Source of the DNA: Candidatus Gastranaerophilales bacterium
Lineage (GTDB): Bacteria; Cyanobacteriota; Vampirovibrionia; Gastranaerophilales; Gastranaerophilaceae
Length of the DNA: 61,840 bases
Assembly: GCA_944323285.1 (NCBI GenBank)
Contig: CALURV010000030.1
Span: 1 to 61,840, forward strand
Direction: 5' to 3'
Each line of letters starts with the position of its first letter. Position 1 is the stretch's first letter. The notes below the pieces were generated by a model, which searched no databases, was not told where the DNA came from, and worked only from the letters and a program-made list of their open reading frames with translations. Shown in pieces: positions 34,728-43,068 of the stretch. A program made the translations under genes and the position numbers.

Positions 34728-36692
34728 TTATTCTATAATCCACTTTTCCAAAATATCTTGGCTTATTCCATCTAAAAATCTTGAGGGTTTAGATAAAACC
34801 ATATTTGTTGAGTAGTCAAACATATCAATGGGGTATGTTATAGAAAGATGTGTTTTTGCCCTTGTTATTGCTACATACATTAAACGAAGTTCTTCCTCCA
34901 TTTCTTCTGTTGAATTAAAAGAAAATAAAGACGGGAATCTGCCGTCAACTGCTCCTATTATAAATACAGCTTTATATTCTAAACCCTTTGCACTATGTAT
35001 TGTTGATAATGTTAAATATTCATCCTTTATATATCCCGACTCTATATCTTCTACAGAAGAATCAGGAGGCTCTAATGCTAAATCACTTAAAAAATCTTCC
35101 AAACTTGAATATTTTTCACTCAACATCAAAAAATGCTCTAAATCTTTTTGTCTTTTTGTATAGTCATCATATTTGTTTATCAATATCGGTTCATAATAAT
35201 TTAATATGTTTCTTACCAATTGAGCAGGATTATATATATCTTTTTGGCAGGAATTAATTAGTTGAATTAAATTTATTACAGATTCTGAATTTTTCACCGG
35301 CAAATTCTTTTCATCTATTGTTTCCGATGACATTATAAAGGGCAAAAGTTTATTTGCACTTTGGTTTCCAACACCATCCAACAAAAGAAGAATTCTTGTA
35401 TAACTTATTACATCTGATGGATTTAGAATAACCCTCATATATGCAATAACATCTTTAATATGAGCTGTTTCTATAAATTTCATCCCGCCAAATTTCTTAT
35501 AAGGAATATTCTTTTTAGAAAGTTCAATTTCAAGGTTATATGTCATTCTTGCACTTCTTGCAAGCACGCATATCTCATTTAAAGGAATATTTTCTTCTTC
35601 TGACAGTTCTAAAACTCTTTGAACTATAAATTCAGCCTCAGTTTTACTGTCTTTTGCAACAATTATTGCAGGTTTAATTTGATTTTCAATTGTAGAAAAT
35701 AAATTTTTAGTATATTTTTCTTTAGCTTTTTTTAGTACTTCATTTGCTAGAGCAAGAATATTTTGAGAACTTCTGTAATTTTGTTCTAATTTTATAATTT
35801 TTGTATTTTCATACATATTTGGGAAATCAAGAATATTTTTAAAATTTGCGCCTCTAAATGAATATATGCTCTGCGAATCATCTCCTACTGCCATTACATT
35901 ATTATGTTCAGACGCTAACAGTTTTACTATTTCTGCTTGGATTGTATTTGTATCCTGATATTCATCAACCATTATATATTTATATTCATTTGAAAGTTTC
36001 TTCCTTACATTTGAATTAGATTCTAATAAAATTTTTAAATATAAAAGCAAATCGTCATAATCCAATACAGAATTACTTCTTTTATAATTATTATACTGTC
36101 TTATAATTTCATTAATTTTATCAGTACAATGTTCAAAATGTTTATATTCTTTCTCAATTATTTCAGAGGATGGAATATTCTTATTTACAGCTTTTGAATA
36201 TATTTCTATAATTGTATTTTTTTTAGGAAATCTTTTTTCTTGTTTATCTATAACTTTTGCTCTTATATGATTTATTATATCTTCACTATCTGCTCTATCT
36301 GTAATAGTAAAATTATTCTTTAGCTCTAATAAAGAAGAATATTTTCTTAAAATAACATTTGCAAAAGAATGAAAAGTTCCACCTGCTACTTGTTCGCATC
36401 TTGAATCTAGAACAATTGAAGCTCTTGATAACATTTCCTGAGCTGCTTTTTTTGTAAAGGTCAATAACAAAATATTTTTAGGATTTATCCCATCTTCAAT
36501 TAATCTTGCAACTCTATATGTTAATGTTCTTGTTTTGCCGCTTCCTGCTCCTGCTATTACAAGTACAGCACCTTCTTTTTGAATAACAGCTTCTAATTGA
36601 GACGGATTCAACTCTTTTTCATAATCTATTTTATATTCTGTATCGGTACTGATTTTCTTCAGTGTATACTTCTTTAACGTAACTTCATTCAT
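34728..36692 (-). CDS. UvrD/PcrA-family DNA helicase
   Basis: Superfamily 1A 3'-5' helicase for repair and replication restart. Motif Q/Ia NPSQLEAV, Walker A IAGAGSGKTRTL (about residues 46-57), YIMVDEYQDTN (motif II), GDDSQSIYSFRGA (motif III), LEQNYRSSQNIL (motif IV), and the C-terminal STIHSAKGLEYKAVFIIG (motif V) and EELRLMYVAITRAK (motif VI) are all present. At 654 residues it lacks much of the C-terminal extension of PcrA/UvrD, so it is close to the short Rep-like or cyanobacterial form. Exact name (UvrD, PcrA or Rep) not fixed by eye. Confidence 0.93.
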   Translation of the reverse strand: MNEVTLKKYTLKKISTDTEYKIDYEKELNPSQLEAVIQKEGAVLVIAGAGSGKTRTLTYRVARLIEDGINPKNILLLTFTKKAAQEMLSRASIVLDSRCEQVAGGTFHSFANVILRKYSSLLELKNNFTITDRADSEDIINHIRAKVIDKQEKRFPKKNTIIEIYSKAVNKNIPSSEIIEKEYKHFEHCTDKINEIIRQYNNYKRSNSVLDYDDLLLYLKILLESNSNVRKKLSNEYKYIMVDEYQDTNTIQAEIVKLLASEHNNVMAVGDDSQSIYSFRGANFKNILDFPNMYENTKIIKLEQNYRSSQNILALANEVLKKAKEKYTKNLFSTIENQIKPAIIVAKDSKTEAEFIVQRVLELSEEENIPLNEICVLARSARMTYNLEIELSKKNIPYKKFGGMKFIETAHIKDVIAYMRVILNPSDVISYTRILLLLDGVGNQSANKLLPFIMSSETIDEKNLPVKNSESVINLIQLINSCQKDIYNPAQLVRNILNYYEPILINKYDDYTKRQKDLEHFLMLSEKYSSLEDFLSDLALEPPDSSVEDIESGYIKDEYLTLSTIHSAKGLEYKAVFIIGAVDGRFPSLFSFNSTEEMEEELRLMYVAITRAKTHLSITYPIDMFDYSTNMVLSKPSRFLDGISQDILEKWIIE

Positions 36693-36727
36693 GAAAATAT
36701 TATACGATTTAATTTATTACGTGAAAA

Positions 36728-37990
36728 CTATTTTAATGGAATTGCAATTTCAAACAATGTTTCAACATTATTTGAATGAACTAAAGATATACTTCCATTA
36801 ACAAGTTCCATTTGCTTTTTACATACCGCCAAACCTATTCCGTTTCCTTTCTCTTTCGTAGTAAAATCAGGTTCAAATATCTTATTTTGTATATCTTTTG
36901 GAATCTTATCTCCGTTATTCTTAACAAAGACTTTAACTACAGTTTTTTCTATAAAACAATCAATTGCAATACTATTTCCTTTACTGCAAGCTTCTATAGC
37001 ATTAAAAATTAAATTCAACAATGCACATTGAAATTTGGTTTTATCAGTATTTACTATGTACTCATCAAATTTATTAACAATAACATCAATTCCTTTTAAT
37101 CTTGCTTTTTCCTCGCACTGCATAACAATTGATAAAATTGCATTTCTTAATTCAAATTCTGTTTTGTATGGAGAAGAAAGACATCTTAAATCATTTATAT
37201 ATGAAGAAATGCTCTCTGATGCTGTTACTATATTATTTAAAGCATTATTAATTGATTTAATAACATCTTCTTGTATTACAACATTTTCCAATCTTTTTTG
37301 TGTAATTTTGGTATATAAATTAATAATAGAAAGATTATTCTTTATTTCATGAGCAATAAATTTTGCCTTATCTGCAACTATTGAAGCAGTTTCCAATCTA
37401 TCATCGTTTTTAAGTATCTGTTTTTTTTCAATTTCAGAGAACTTAATTTCTTCTATCTTACTATCTAACTTTGAAGCTATTTCATTTATTGATCTGTTTA
37501 ATAATCTATTTTCACGCCTATCAGCTTGAAATTTAAACAATATATCTTTTATATCGAGATTAGAGTTATCATATATTTTTTTTGCTATTTCTGTTATTAA
37601 TTTAGAATTATATAAAAAACAAACAGGTGAACAATCCGTTTTATCAGACAATGTATAATCCCATATAAGACAAGAAGAATATCTGTCTCCTAAAATCAAT
37701 ACAAACTCTGTGCTGCCCCAAATATCTTCTTTTTGGATATTTTCATATTCAAATTTATCTAAAATTTCAGAATATGAATATATAGATGACCTTGAAAAAG
37801 CCAGTCTTTTAATTATTGACTCTTTTTTTTCTAAATCAAACAATCTGAATAATATACAATTCTCAAATTTCTGATTTTCTATAACCGGAACTAAAATCGC
37901 ACGAAAGAGACCATCAATGGTCTCTTTACAGCATTCCTTTATTGAATTTTCTACTATATATTTATGCAGAGTATTATAATTACTTTTCAT
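36728..37990 (-). CDS. Cytosolic sensor histidine kinase
   Basis: 420 residues, without membrane helices or signal peptide. The N-terminal half (1-190) is a sensory region with no recognised domain, followed by a short coiled coil. The H-box HEIKNNLSIINLYTKI carries the phospho-accepting His214; N-box LLNLIFNAIEA, G1 IFEPDFTTKEKGNGIGLAVC and the following ATPase motifs are complete. It follows the response regulator by seven bases, so they form a two-component pair. ATG 37990 is preferred over TTG 38008. A perfect 11-bp inverted repeat lies in codons about 22-29 (37904-37927). Confidence 0.9.
   Translation of the reverse strand: MKSNYNTLHKYIVENSIKECCKETIDGLFRAILVPVIENQKFENCILFRLFDLEKKESIIKRLAFSRSSIYSYSEILDKFEYENIQKEDIWGSTEFVLILGDRYSSCLIWDYTLSDKTDCSPVCFLYNSKLITEIAKKIYDNSNLDIKDILFKFQADRRENRLLNRSINEIASKLDSKIEEIKFSEIEKKQILKNDDRLETASIVADKAKFIAHEIKNNLSIINLYTKITQKRLENVVIQEDVIKSINNALNNIVTASESISSYINDLRCLSSPYKTEFELRNAILSIVMQCEEKARLKGIDVIVNKFDEYIVNTDKTKFQCALLNLIFNAIEACSKGNSIAIDCFIEKTVVKVFVKNNGDKIPKDIQNKIFEPDFTTKEKGNGIGLAVCKKQMELVNGSISLVHSNNVETLFEIAIPLK
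37904..37927. repeat. Perfect inverted repeat inside the histidine kinase gene
   Basis: AAAGAGACCAT (37904-37914), two bases, ATGGTCTCTTT (37917-37927). As RNA it would form an 11-bp stem, about 70-85 bases into the coding region. It encodes KETIDGLF in the kinase. It could be an operator, an attenuating hairpin or chance. Confidence 0.6.
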
Positions 37991-37997
37991 AAAATAA

Positions 37998-38708
37998 TTA
38001 TATAGCAATTTTTAATTTTTTTCTATTCAAAAATCCATTATTTATAGCATATAAAACAGCTTGAGTTCTATCGTTAACTTGAAGCTTTTGAAAAATATTA
38101 TTTACGTGAGTTTTTACTGTTGTTTCACTTATAAATAACTGCTGAGCTACACCTTTATAAGTAACACCTTGTGTTAACAATTCTAAAACTTCTTCTTCTC
38201 TTTGTGTTAAATATTGAAGCAAATTTTCTTGATTTGTATTTGTTGCTGTTTCTTCCTTAAATGATTTTTGAAAATATTCAAAGAAACGAGAAGAAAGACC
38301 TGAAGGAAGATAAATTTTTCCTTGCATTACTTCTTCTATTGCATATATTAATTGCGCAGAGGCCATTGTTTTAAGAATATAACCTTTAGCACCTATTTTC
38401 ATAGCTCTAAAGATTAAATCAGGATCATCATATCCTGTTAAAGCGATGATTTTTGTCCCCAAATTCAAGCGTTCTATTTCACTTATTGCTGTTAAGCCAT
38501 CTTTTTCTGGCATATTAATATCCATTAAAATAACGTCGGGTTGATACTTTTTTACCAGATTGATTGCAATATTTGCATTTGTTGCTGTGGCTATTACTTC
38601 AAAATTTCCTTCTAAGTTTACTAATTCCCTAATCCCCAACAAATGATCAAAATTATCATCAACTAAAATTATTTTGATTTTTTTGTTAAATTCAATATTT
38701 CTTCTCAT
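37998..38708 (-). CDS. LuxR/NarL-family response regulator
   Basis: 236 residues from ATG 38708 (AAGG at seven bases); a GTG at 38714 with AGGGAG is an equally good start. The receiver domain (about 10-130) has IILVDDNFD, phospho-acceptor Asp63 in VILMDINMPEKDG, and IALTGYDD then AKGYILK with the conserved Lys. The C-terminal HTH (about 165-230) reads LTQREEEVLELL, GVAQQLFISETTVKTHVNNI. It lies seven bases before the histidine kinase and is thus its likely partner. Target genes unknown; the nearby CpaE/CpaF-like pair is a candidate by position only. Confidence 0.93.
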   Translation of the reverse strand: MRRNIEFNKKIKIILVDDNFDHLLGIRELVNLEGNFEVIATATNANIAINLVKKYQPDVILMDINMPEKDGLTAISEIERLNLGTKIIALTGYDDPDLIFRAMKIGAKGYILKTMASAQLIYAIEEVMQGKIYLPSGLSSRFFEYFQKSFKEETATNTNQENLLQYLTQREEEVLELLTQGVTYKGVAQQLFISETTVKTHVNNIFQKLQVNDRTQAVLYAINNGFLNRKKLKIAI

Positions 38709-38954
38709 ATACACACCTTAGCTCCCTGTAAATACCATGCCTGTACTATTTATATTACATGTGTATATATGAGTACTCATCCACACTAAGATTTATTTAT
38801 ATATAGTAAAAGATTTATTTTGTTATCTAAATCCAAAGATCAATAAATCCTCCCTAAATATTGATTTTCTGTCTTTCTAACCATAACATCCTAATTTTTT
38901 ATTTTATTTATTTATAATAATAATCTTTCAAATATTTGTATGATTTATATTAAG
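38709..38954. other. Intergenic region upstream of the response regulator
   Basis: About 245 AT-rich bases, between the response regulator start and the end of the CpaF-like gene. On the minus strand GGGAGG (38845-38860 region) precedes a TTG frame of only six codons, too short to call. The promoter of the two-component pair should be here, but I cannot fix its boxes. No gene or known RNA seen. Confidence 0.4.
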
Positions 38955-39776
38955 TTAAATACTTCTCTTCTTTGATTTTAATTTTTCTTTTAGTAATTTA
39001 TATTTATTAATTTTTACTTCTTTAGTATTATCTAGCTCTTTATTTTCTATTTCTACAGGTTCTTTTAAATCATTTAATTCGTCATTATATAATGTTTCAT
39101 TTTTTATGTTATTAGATAAATCAGAAATAACCTCAGTGAAATTGCTACATTCTTCCTCTGTATTATTATTTACACTTTTAGGATATAAACAAACTAAAGA
39201 TAAATTTTTATCTTTATATTCAATAGTCCCAATATTACTTACATAAAATAAACCATCTGCATTTTTATTAATATATACAATAATAGAATTAGATAATCCT
39301 AATAAGTTCTCAACAGCACAATCTGTCAAATTTTTATAATAAAGCATTATCAAAGTTTTTATACTTTCTAATATATTTTCATAAGTTTTTATATCTATGG
39401 TATAAATAAAACTTTTATATCCATACAATATAAATTCTAATATTTTAACAAAACCTAATATATCAATATCTGGAACAATTATTCTATTAGCCTTAATAAA
39501 TTGTATATCTTTATTAATATCATACAATAACTCTACATTATCAGTATCTTTTATAAACATTTTAATATATTGAGCACAAATAGTATTATCACAATCAATA
39601 CTACTTGCAACAATTATATTTTTATTATTACAAATAGCATCCTCTATAATAATATTAACATCACTATTTGGAAGAAAAATGTCTAATACATCAACATCTT
39701 GCTTAAATTCAATTTGATTATTATTTTCTGATATTATAGACTCTTTATATAAATTTAATCTATCTTTAAATTTCAT
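38955..39776 (-). CDS. Degenerate CpaF/TadA-like protein without a P-loop
   Basis: 273 residues. Residues about 36-215 follow the layout of the CpaF/TadA secretion ATPase: DVNIIIEDAICNNKNIIVAS, then an Asp/Glu region ELLYDINKDIQFIKANRIIV, GFVKILEFILYGYKSFIYTI, TLIMLYYKNLTDCAVENLLG and a final NADGLFYVSNIGTIEY. But where CpaF has GxxGxGKTT this protein has ASSIDCDNTICAQY, so it cannot bind ATP normally; the Walker B GE and LR arginines are also missing. The rest, about 215-273, is a charged tail. It follows the CpaE-like gene by two bases. It could be a pseudo-ATPase regulator or a relic. Homology is by eye only. Confidence 0.55.
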   Translation of the reverse strand: MKFKDRLNLYKESIISENNNQIEFKQDVDVLDIFLPNSDVNIIIEDAICNNKNIIVASSIDCDNTICAQYIKMFIKDTDNVELLYDINKDIQFIKANRIIVPDIDILGFVKILEFILYGYKSFIYTIDIKTYENILESIKTLIMLYYKNLTDCAVENLLGLSNSIIVYINKNADGLFYVSNIGTIEYKDKNLSLVCLYPKSVNNNTEEECSNFTEVISDLSNNIKNETLYNDELNDLKEPVEIENKELDNTKEVKINKYKLLKEKLKSKKRSI

Positions 39777-39778
39777 AT

Positions 39779-40897
39779 TTATACTCTATTAACAATATAT
39801 TTTGCTACCTTATTATAACTTTTTACTATATCTAAATCAGAATTTATTTCTCTAATTGTTTTTCCTCTATTTGAAGCAGCAGAAGTTACCATTAAATTCA
39901 TTGGTATTTTATAAAATATTTCTCTTTTTAATACTGTTTCTATTTCATTTAACTTTACATCATCTTTTGAACGATATTTATTTAATAAAACTCTAACTCT
40001 TTTATGTGATAAATTCGTACTAATAAACCTACTGCTTCTTTGATTTGCAGTTATACTTGAAGTTATAATATAAAAAATAACATCAGAATTATTAAATATT
40101 GTTTCATTAGTAACATCCATTGACAAATTAACATCTACAATAACATATTTAAAATAATTTTTAGCAAAGTTAAAAAAGTTTTGTACATTATCAAAAGCCA
40201 ATCTTGTACCACTACTTTTATATAACCCGTTTGAAATGATATATAGAGAAGATTTTTTATAATTAAATACTCTTGAGAATAAAACTTGCGCATTATTTTC
40301 AGTAATATTTTGAATATAATAGTTAGTATCAAAAACAGGATCAATATCTAATGAGAAAGTAACATTATTTAAGTTATCATTAAAATCGATAAGTAAAACT
40401 CTTTCTCTGGTAATACCTGCCAGTTCTCTTGCTATATTAATAGAAAAGAATGTTTTTCCACACCCTCTTTCATAAGATGTAACTGCAATTATTTTAGATT
40501 TATTATCTTTTGCAGGAACCAACATTTCTTTCTTATATTGTTTTTTTATAGCAGTTAAAAAATCTGCTTTTACTAAAGGTTTTCTTAAATACTCTTTAGC
40601 CCCTGCTCTTAATGCTTTTACATATATATCAGTATTTATTTCAGATGTCATTATAAAAAATATATTTCTAGGATTATCAGACAATATTTTTAAATCTTCT
40701 AAAATAGAAATATTTCTTTTGCTAATATCTATAAAAATAAATTTATATGATATCTCATCTTTTATTAATGATTTATCAAATTCATTATAACGCAATATTT
40801 CATAAGGGAAATCACACTCTTCTATATATCTTTCAATAAGAGTTCTAGATAAATCATCTTGATCAAAAATTAAGATTTTAATGTTTGCTAAATCCAT
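39779..40897 (-). CDS. CpaE-like protein: receiver-like domain plus MinD/ParA ATPase
   Basis: 372 residues from ATG 40897 (MDLANIKILIFDQDD); an in-frame extension upstream crosses the trmFO start and is rejected. Residues 1-125 are a receiver domain (Asp11-12 region, IFIDIS phospho-site, IMTSE, KEYLRKPL). Residues about 140-370 are a MinD-type ATPase: KIIAVTSYERGCGKTFFSIN, VLLIDFNDNLNNVTFSLDI and VIVDVNLSMDVTNETIF. The P-loop reads ERGCGKT, lacking the signature first Lys of KGGxGKT. CpaE proteins localise Tad pilus machines. No other Tad gene except the adjacent CpaF-like one is here. Confidence 0.82.
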   Translation of the reverse strand: MDLANIKILIFDQDDLSRTLIERYIEECDFPYEILRYNEFDKSLIKDEISYKFIFIDISKRNISILEDLKILSDNPRNIFFIMTSEINTDIYVKALRAGAKEYLRKPLVKADFLTAIKKQYKKEMLVPAKDNKSKIIAVTSYERGCGKTFFSINIARELAGITRERVLLIDFNDNLNNVTFSLDIDPVFDTNYYIQNITENNAQVLFSRVFNYKKSSLYIISNGLYKSSGTRLAFDNVQNFFNFAKNYFKYVIVDVNLSMDVTNETIFNNSDVIFYIITSSITANQRSSRFISTNLSHKRVRVLLNKYRSKDDVKLNEIETVLKREIFYKIPMNLMVTSAASNRGKTIREINSDLDIVKSYNKVAKYIVNRV

Positions 40898-40968
40898 GAA
40901 ATATATTTTACTATATTTTTGAAAAAAAAGCTTGTTTTTTATAAGATAATTACAAAAGATGAGGAAAA

Positions 40969-42285
40969 ATGAGAAGGGTAATAATAATAGGAGCAGGACT
41001 TGCAGGTAGTGAAGCCGCCTTGCAGCTTGCAAAAAATAAAATATATGTAGATTTATATGAGATGAGAGACAAAAAAACAACCGGAGCTCATAAAACAGAT
41101 AAATTTGCAGAGTTTGTATGTTCAAACAGTCTTGGTTCTTATGATATAACAAATGCTTCAGGGCTTTTAAAACATGAAATGGAAAAACTTGGTTCTGTCT
41201 TAATGCCTGTTATATTAGAATCTAAAGTCCCGGCAGGGTGCGCTCTTGCTATAGACAGAGAATATTTTTCTTCTAAGATTACCTCCTTAATTGAAAATAA
41301 CCCATATATTAATGTTATACGAGAGGAAGTAACTACTATTGAGGAAAATACCCCTACAATTATAGCTTCAGGCCCATTAACTTCTGATAATTTAGCCGTT
41401 GAAATAAAAAACTTTATAGGTGAAGATTATCTATACTTCTTTGACGCTATTGCTCCTATTATAGAAAAAGATTCGATTGATTTTAGTAAAGCTTTTTATC
41501 TTAATAGATACAATAAAGGCAATGCTGATTATATTAATTGTCCTATGACAAAAGAAGAATATGAAAAATTTTATTCTATTTTAATTAATTCTCCCAAAAT
41601 AGAACTTAAATCATTCGAAAAAAATGCAAAATTCTTTGAATCATGCCTGCCAATAGAAGTTATCGCCTCAAGAGGAATAGATACACTAAGATTTGGACCA
41701 TTGAAACCAATAGGACTTATTGATGAAAGAACAAAACAAGAAAATTATGCAGTTGTTCAATTAAGACAAGATAATAAAAATGCTACTTTATATAATTTAG
41801 TTGGTTTTCAAACAAATCTTAAGTGGGGAAGTCAAAAAGAACTTATTCACTCTATTCCAGGGTTAGAAAACGCCAATATAATCAGATATGGTGTTATGCA
41901 CAGAAATACTTTTATAAATAGTCCAAAAACACTAAAATCATCTCTTCAATCACGAAAAAATAATAATATATTTTTTGCAGGTCAAATCACAGGAACAGAA
42001 GGTTATACAGAATCAATAGCATCAGGTCTTTTATGCGGTATTAATATGTCCAGATATATAAACAATCTTGAATTAATCGAGCTGCCATCTACAACTATGT
42101 TGGGCGCTTTAACCCATTATATTTCTTTTGAAGGACATAAAAACTTTCAACCCATAAATTCAAATTGGGGTATAATTGATTCCATAGAACTTGATAAAAA
42201 AATCAGAAAAAATAAAAAATTAAAAAATGAAATGCTTGCAAACAGAGCACTAAATACTATTGATTCTTTTTTAAATAATCTTTAA
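40969..42285 (+). CDS. trmFO: Folate-dependent tRNA (m5U54) methyltransferase TrmFO
   Basis: Flavoenzyme that methylates U54 of the T loop with methylenetetrahydrofolate. FAD motif IIIGAGLAGSEAALQLA at residues 4-20, then YEMRDKKTTGAHKTDKFAEF and CSNSLGSY, the family's signatures; FAGQITGTEGYTESIASGLL is near the C-terminus. 438 residues is normal. TrmFO replaces TrmA in Firmicutes, cyanobacteria and some others. It is divergent from the CpaE-like gene (about 70 bases apart) and its last 29 bases overlap the converging YkgJ gene. Confidence 0.96.
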   Translation: MRRVIIIGAGLAGSEAALQLAKNKIYVDLYEMRDKKTTGAHKTDKFAEFVCSNSLGSYDITNASGLLKHEMEKLGSVLMPVILESKVPAGCALAIDREYFSSKITSLIENNPYINVIREEVTTIEENTPTIIASGPLTSDNLAVEIKNFIGEDYLYFFDAIAPIIEKDSIDFSKAFYLNRYNKGNADYINCPMTKEEYEKFYSILINSPKIELKSFEKNAKFFESCLPIEVIASRGIDTLRFGPLKPIGLIDERTKQENYAVVQLRQDNKNATLYNLVGFQTNLKWGSQKELIHSIPGLENANIIRYGVMHRNTFINSPKTLKSSLQSRKNNNIFFAGQITGTEGYTESIASGLLCGINMSRYINNLELIELPSTTMLGALTHYISFEGHKNFQPINSNWGIIDSIELDKKIRKNKKLKNEMLANRALNTIDSFLNNL

Positions 42286-42667
42286 AAGATTTATCCGGTT
42301 CAAAATAATATCCGCATCCATCTAATGGTTTACCTCCATTTATAAGAAAATTTGAATCTATTTTAGGATATAATCTGCAACCAAGTCCTCTAAAGAAGTA
42401 TACTTTACATCGGTTATTCTCATCTATCTCTTTGCAAGTAAATAAAAGAGCTCCTTTTTCACTTTTTCCTGATATATAAAAATTATTAAAATGTTTATCC
42501 CATTTTTTAACATTTTCAAATTGCTCTTCATTAATAATGGGTAAATTTTTCTCTGTATATAGTAATATATTCCTACAGCAATTTCCGCATCTATTGCACT
42601 TACCTTTTTTTATAAATTTTGAAGAATTATATTTTTGGAATAAAAACTTTATATAACTTATAATCAT
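42257..42667 (-). CDS. YkgJ-family cysteine-cluster protein
   Basis: 136 residues with the CxxCGxCC signature (KGKCNRCGNCC) near residue 24 and later Cys in LLFTCKEI, NRCKVYFFRGLGCRLYP and GCGYYF: the eight-cysteine zinc or Fe-S binding pattern of the UPF0153/YkgJ family. Function is unknown; some members are linked to methyl-accepting or flagellin lysine methylation. The 3' end overlaps trmFO by 29 bases in convergent orientation. Its start overlaps the upstream lipoprotein-like gene by four bases. Confidence 0.85.
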   Translation of the reverse strand: MIISYIKFLFQKYNSSKFIKKGKCNRCGNCCRNILLYTEKNLPIINEEQFENVKKWDKHFNNFYISGKSEKGALLFTCKEIDENNRCKVYFFRGLGCRLYPKIDSNFLINGGKPLDGCGYYFEPDKSFKDYLKKNQ

Positions 42668-43068
42668 TGAACAAAAAATTCTTTATGTATAAATGGATAC
42701 CTTTTATTATTTAAATAGAAAAATTGAATTATGTATTTCCCAGGTCGTTGTATAACAATATAATTTCTGTATATCTGATCTGATTTTACTATAGATATAT
42801 CATTAGATTGAATTATAGAAAATCCCCAATTAGAAGTTTTTTCATTCTGCGACGATATTTGCATACGCATACCCGAATATTTAAAACCAGCCGGAACTAC
42901 GACAGTATAATATATTCTTTGACCGCAAGAAAATACCCTCTCTATCCTTTTCATACTCTCTATATTTGCATATGAAGAAGATAATAAAACATATGGTTTT
43001 TCTTTGTTCTTAAAACCGCAAAAAAATATTGTCAGAAATATTAAAAATACAATTGATATTTTTTTCAT
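42664..43068 (-). CDS. Exported hypothetical protein
   Basis: 134 residues with an N-terminal hydrophobic leader (MKKISIVFLIFLTIFFCGFK); the Cys at 17 could be a lipobox but the preceding residues (IFF) are not ideal. The mature part looks beta-rich (RIYYTVVVPAGFKYSGMRMQ, KYIIQFFYLNNKRYPF) and may be an Ig-like or protein-binding fold. It is linked by four-base overlaps on both sides (TPR gene, YkgJ gene). No family recognised. Confidence 0.78.
   Translation of the reverse strand: MKKISIVFLIFLTIFFCGFKNKEKPYVLLSSSYANIESMKRIERVFSCGQRIYYTVVVPAGFKYSGMRMQISSQNEKTSNWGFSIIQSNDISIVKSDQIYRNYIVIQRPGKYIIQFFYLNNKRYPFIHKEFFVQ

Noticed and set aside
34828-35257. Two plus-strand frames inside the UvrD helicase
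   Set aside because: Antisense to clear helicase motifs and without own signals.
38840-38870. Six-codon leader peptide after GGGAGG upstream of the response regulator
   Set aside because: Too short to separate from chance and without an attenuator hairpin.
40898-41152. N-terminal extension of the CpaE-like frame by 85 codons
   Set aside because: It runs through the trmFO promoter and start on the other strand, has no ribosome-binding site, and the receiver domain begins naturally at ATG 40897.
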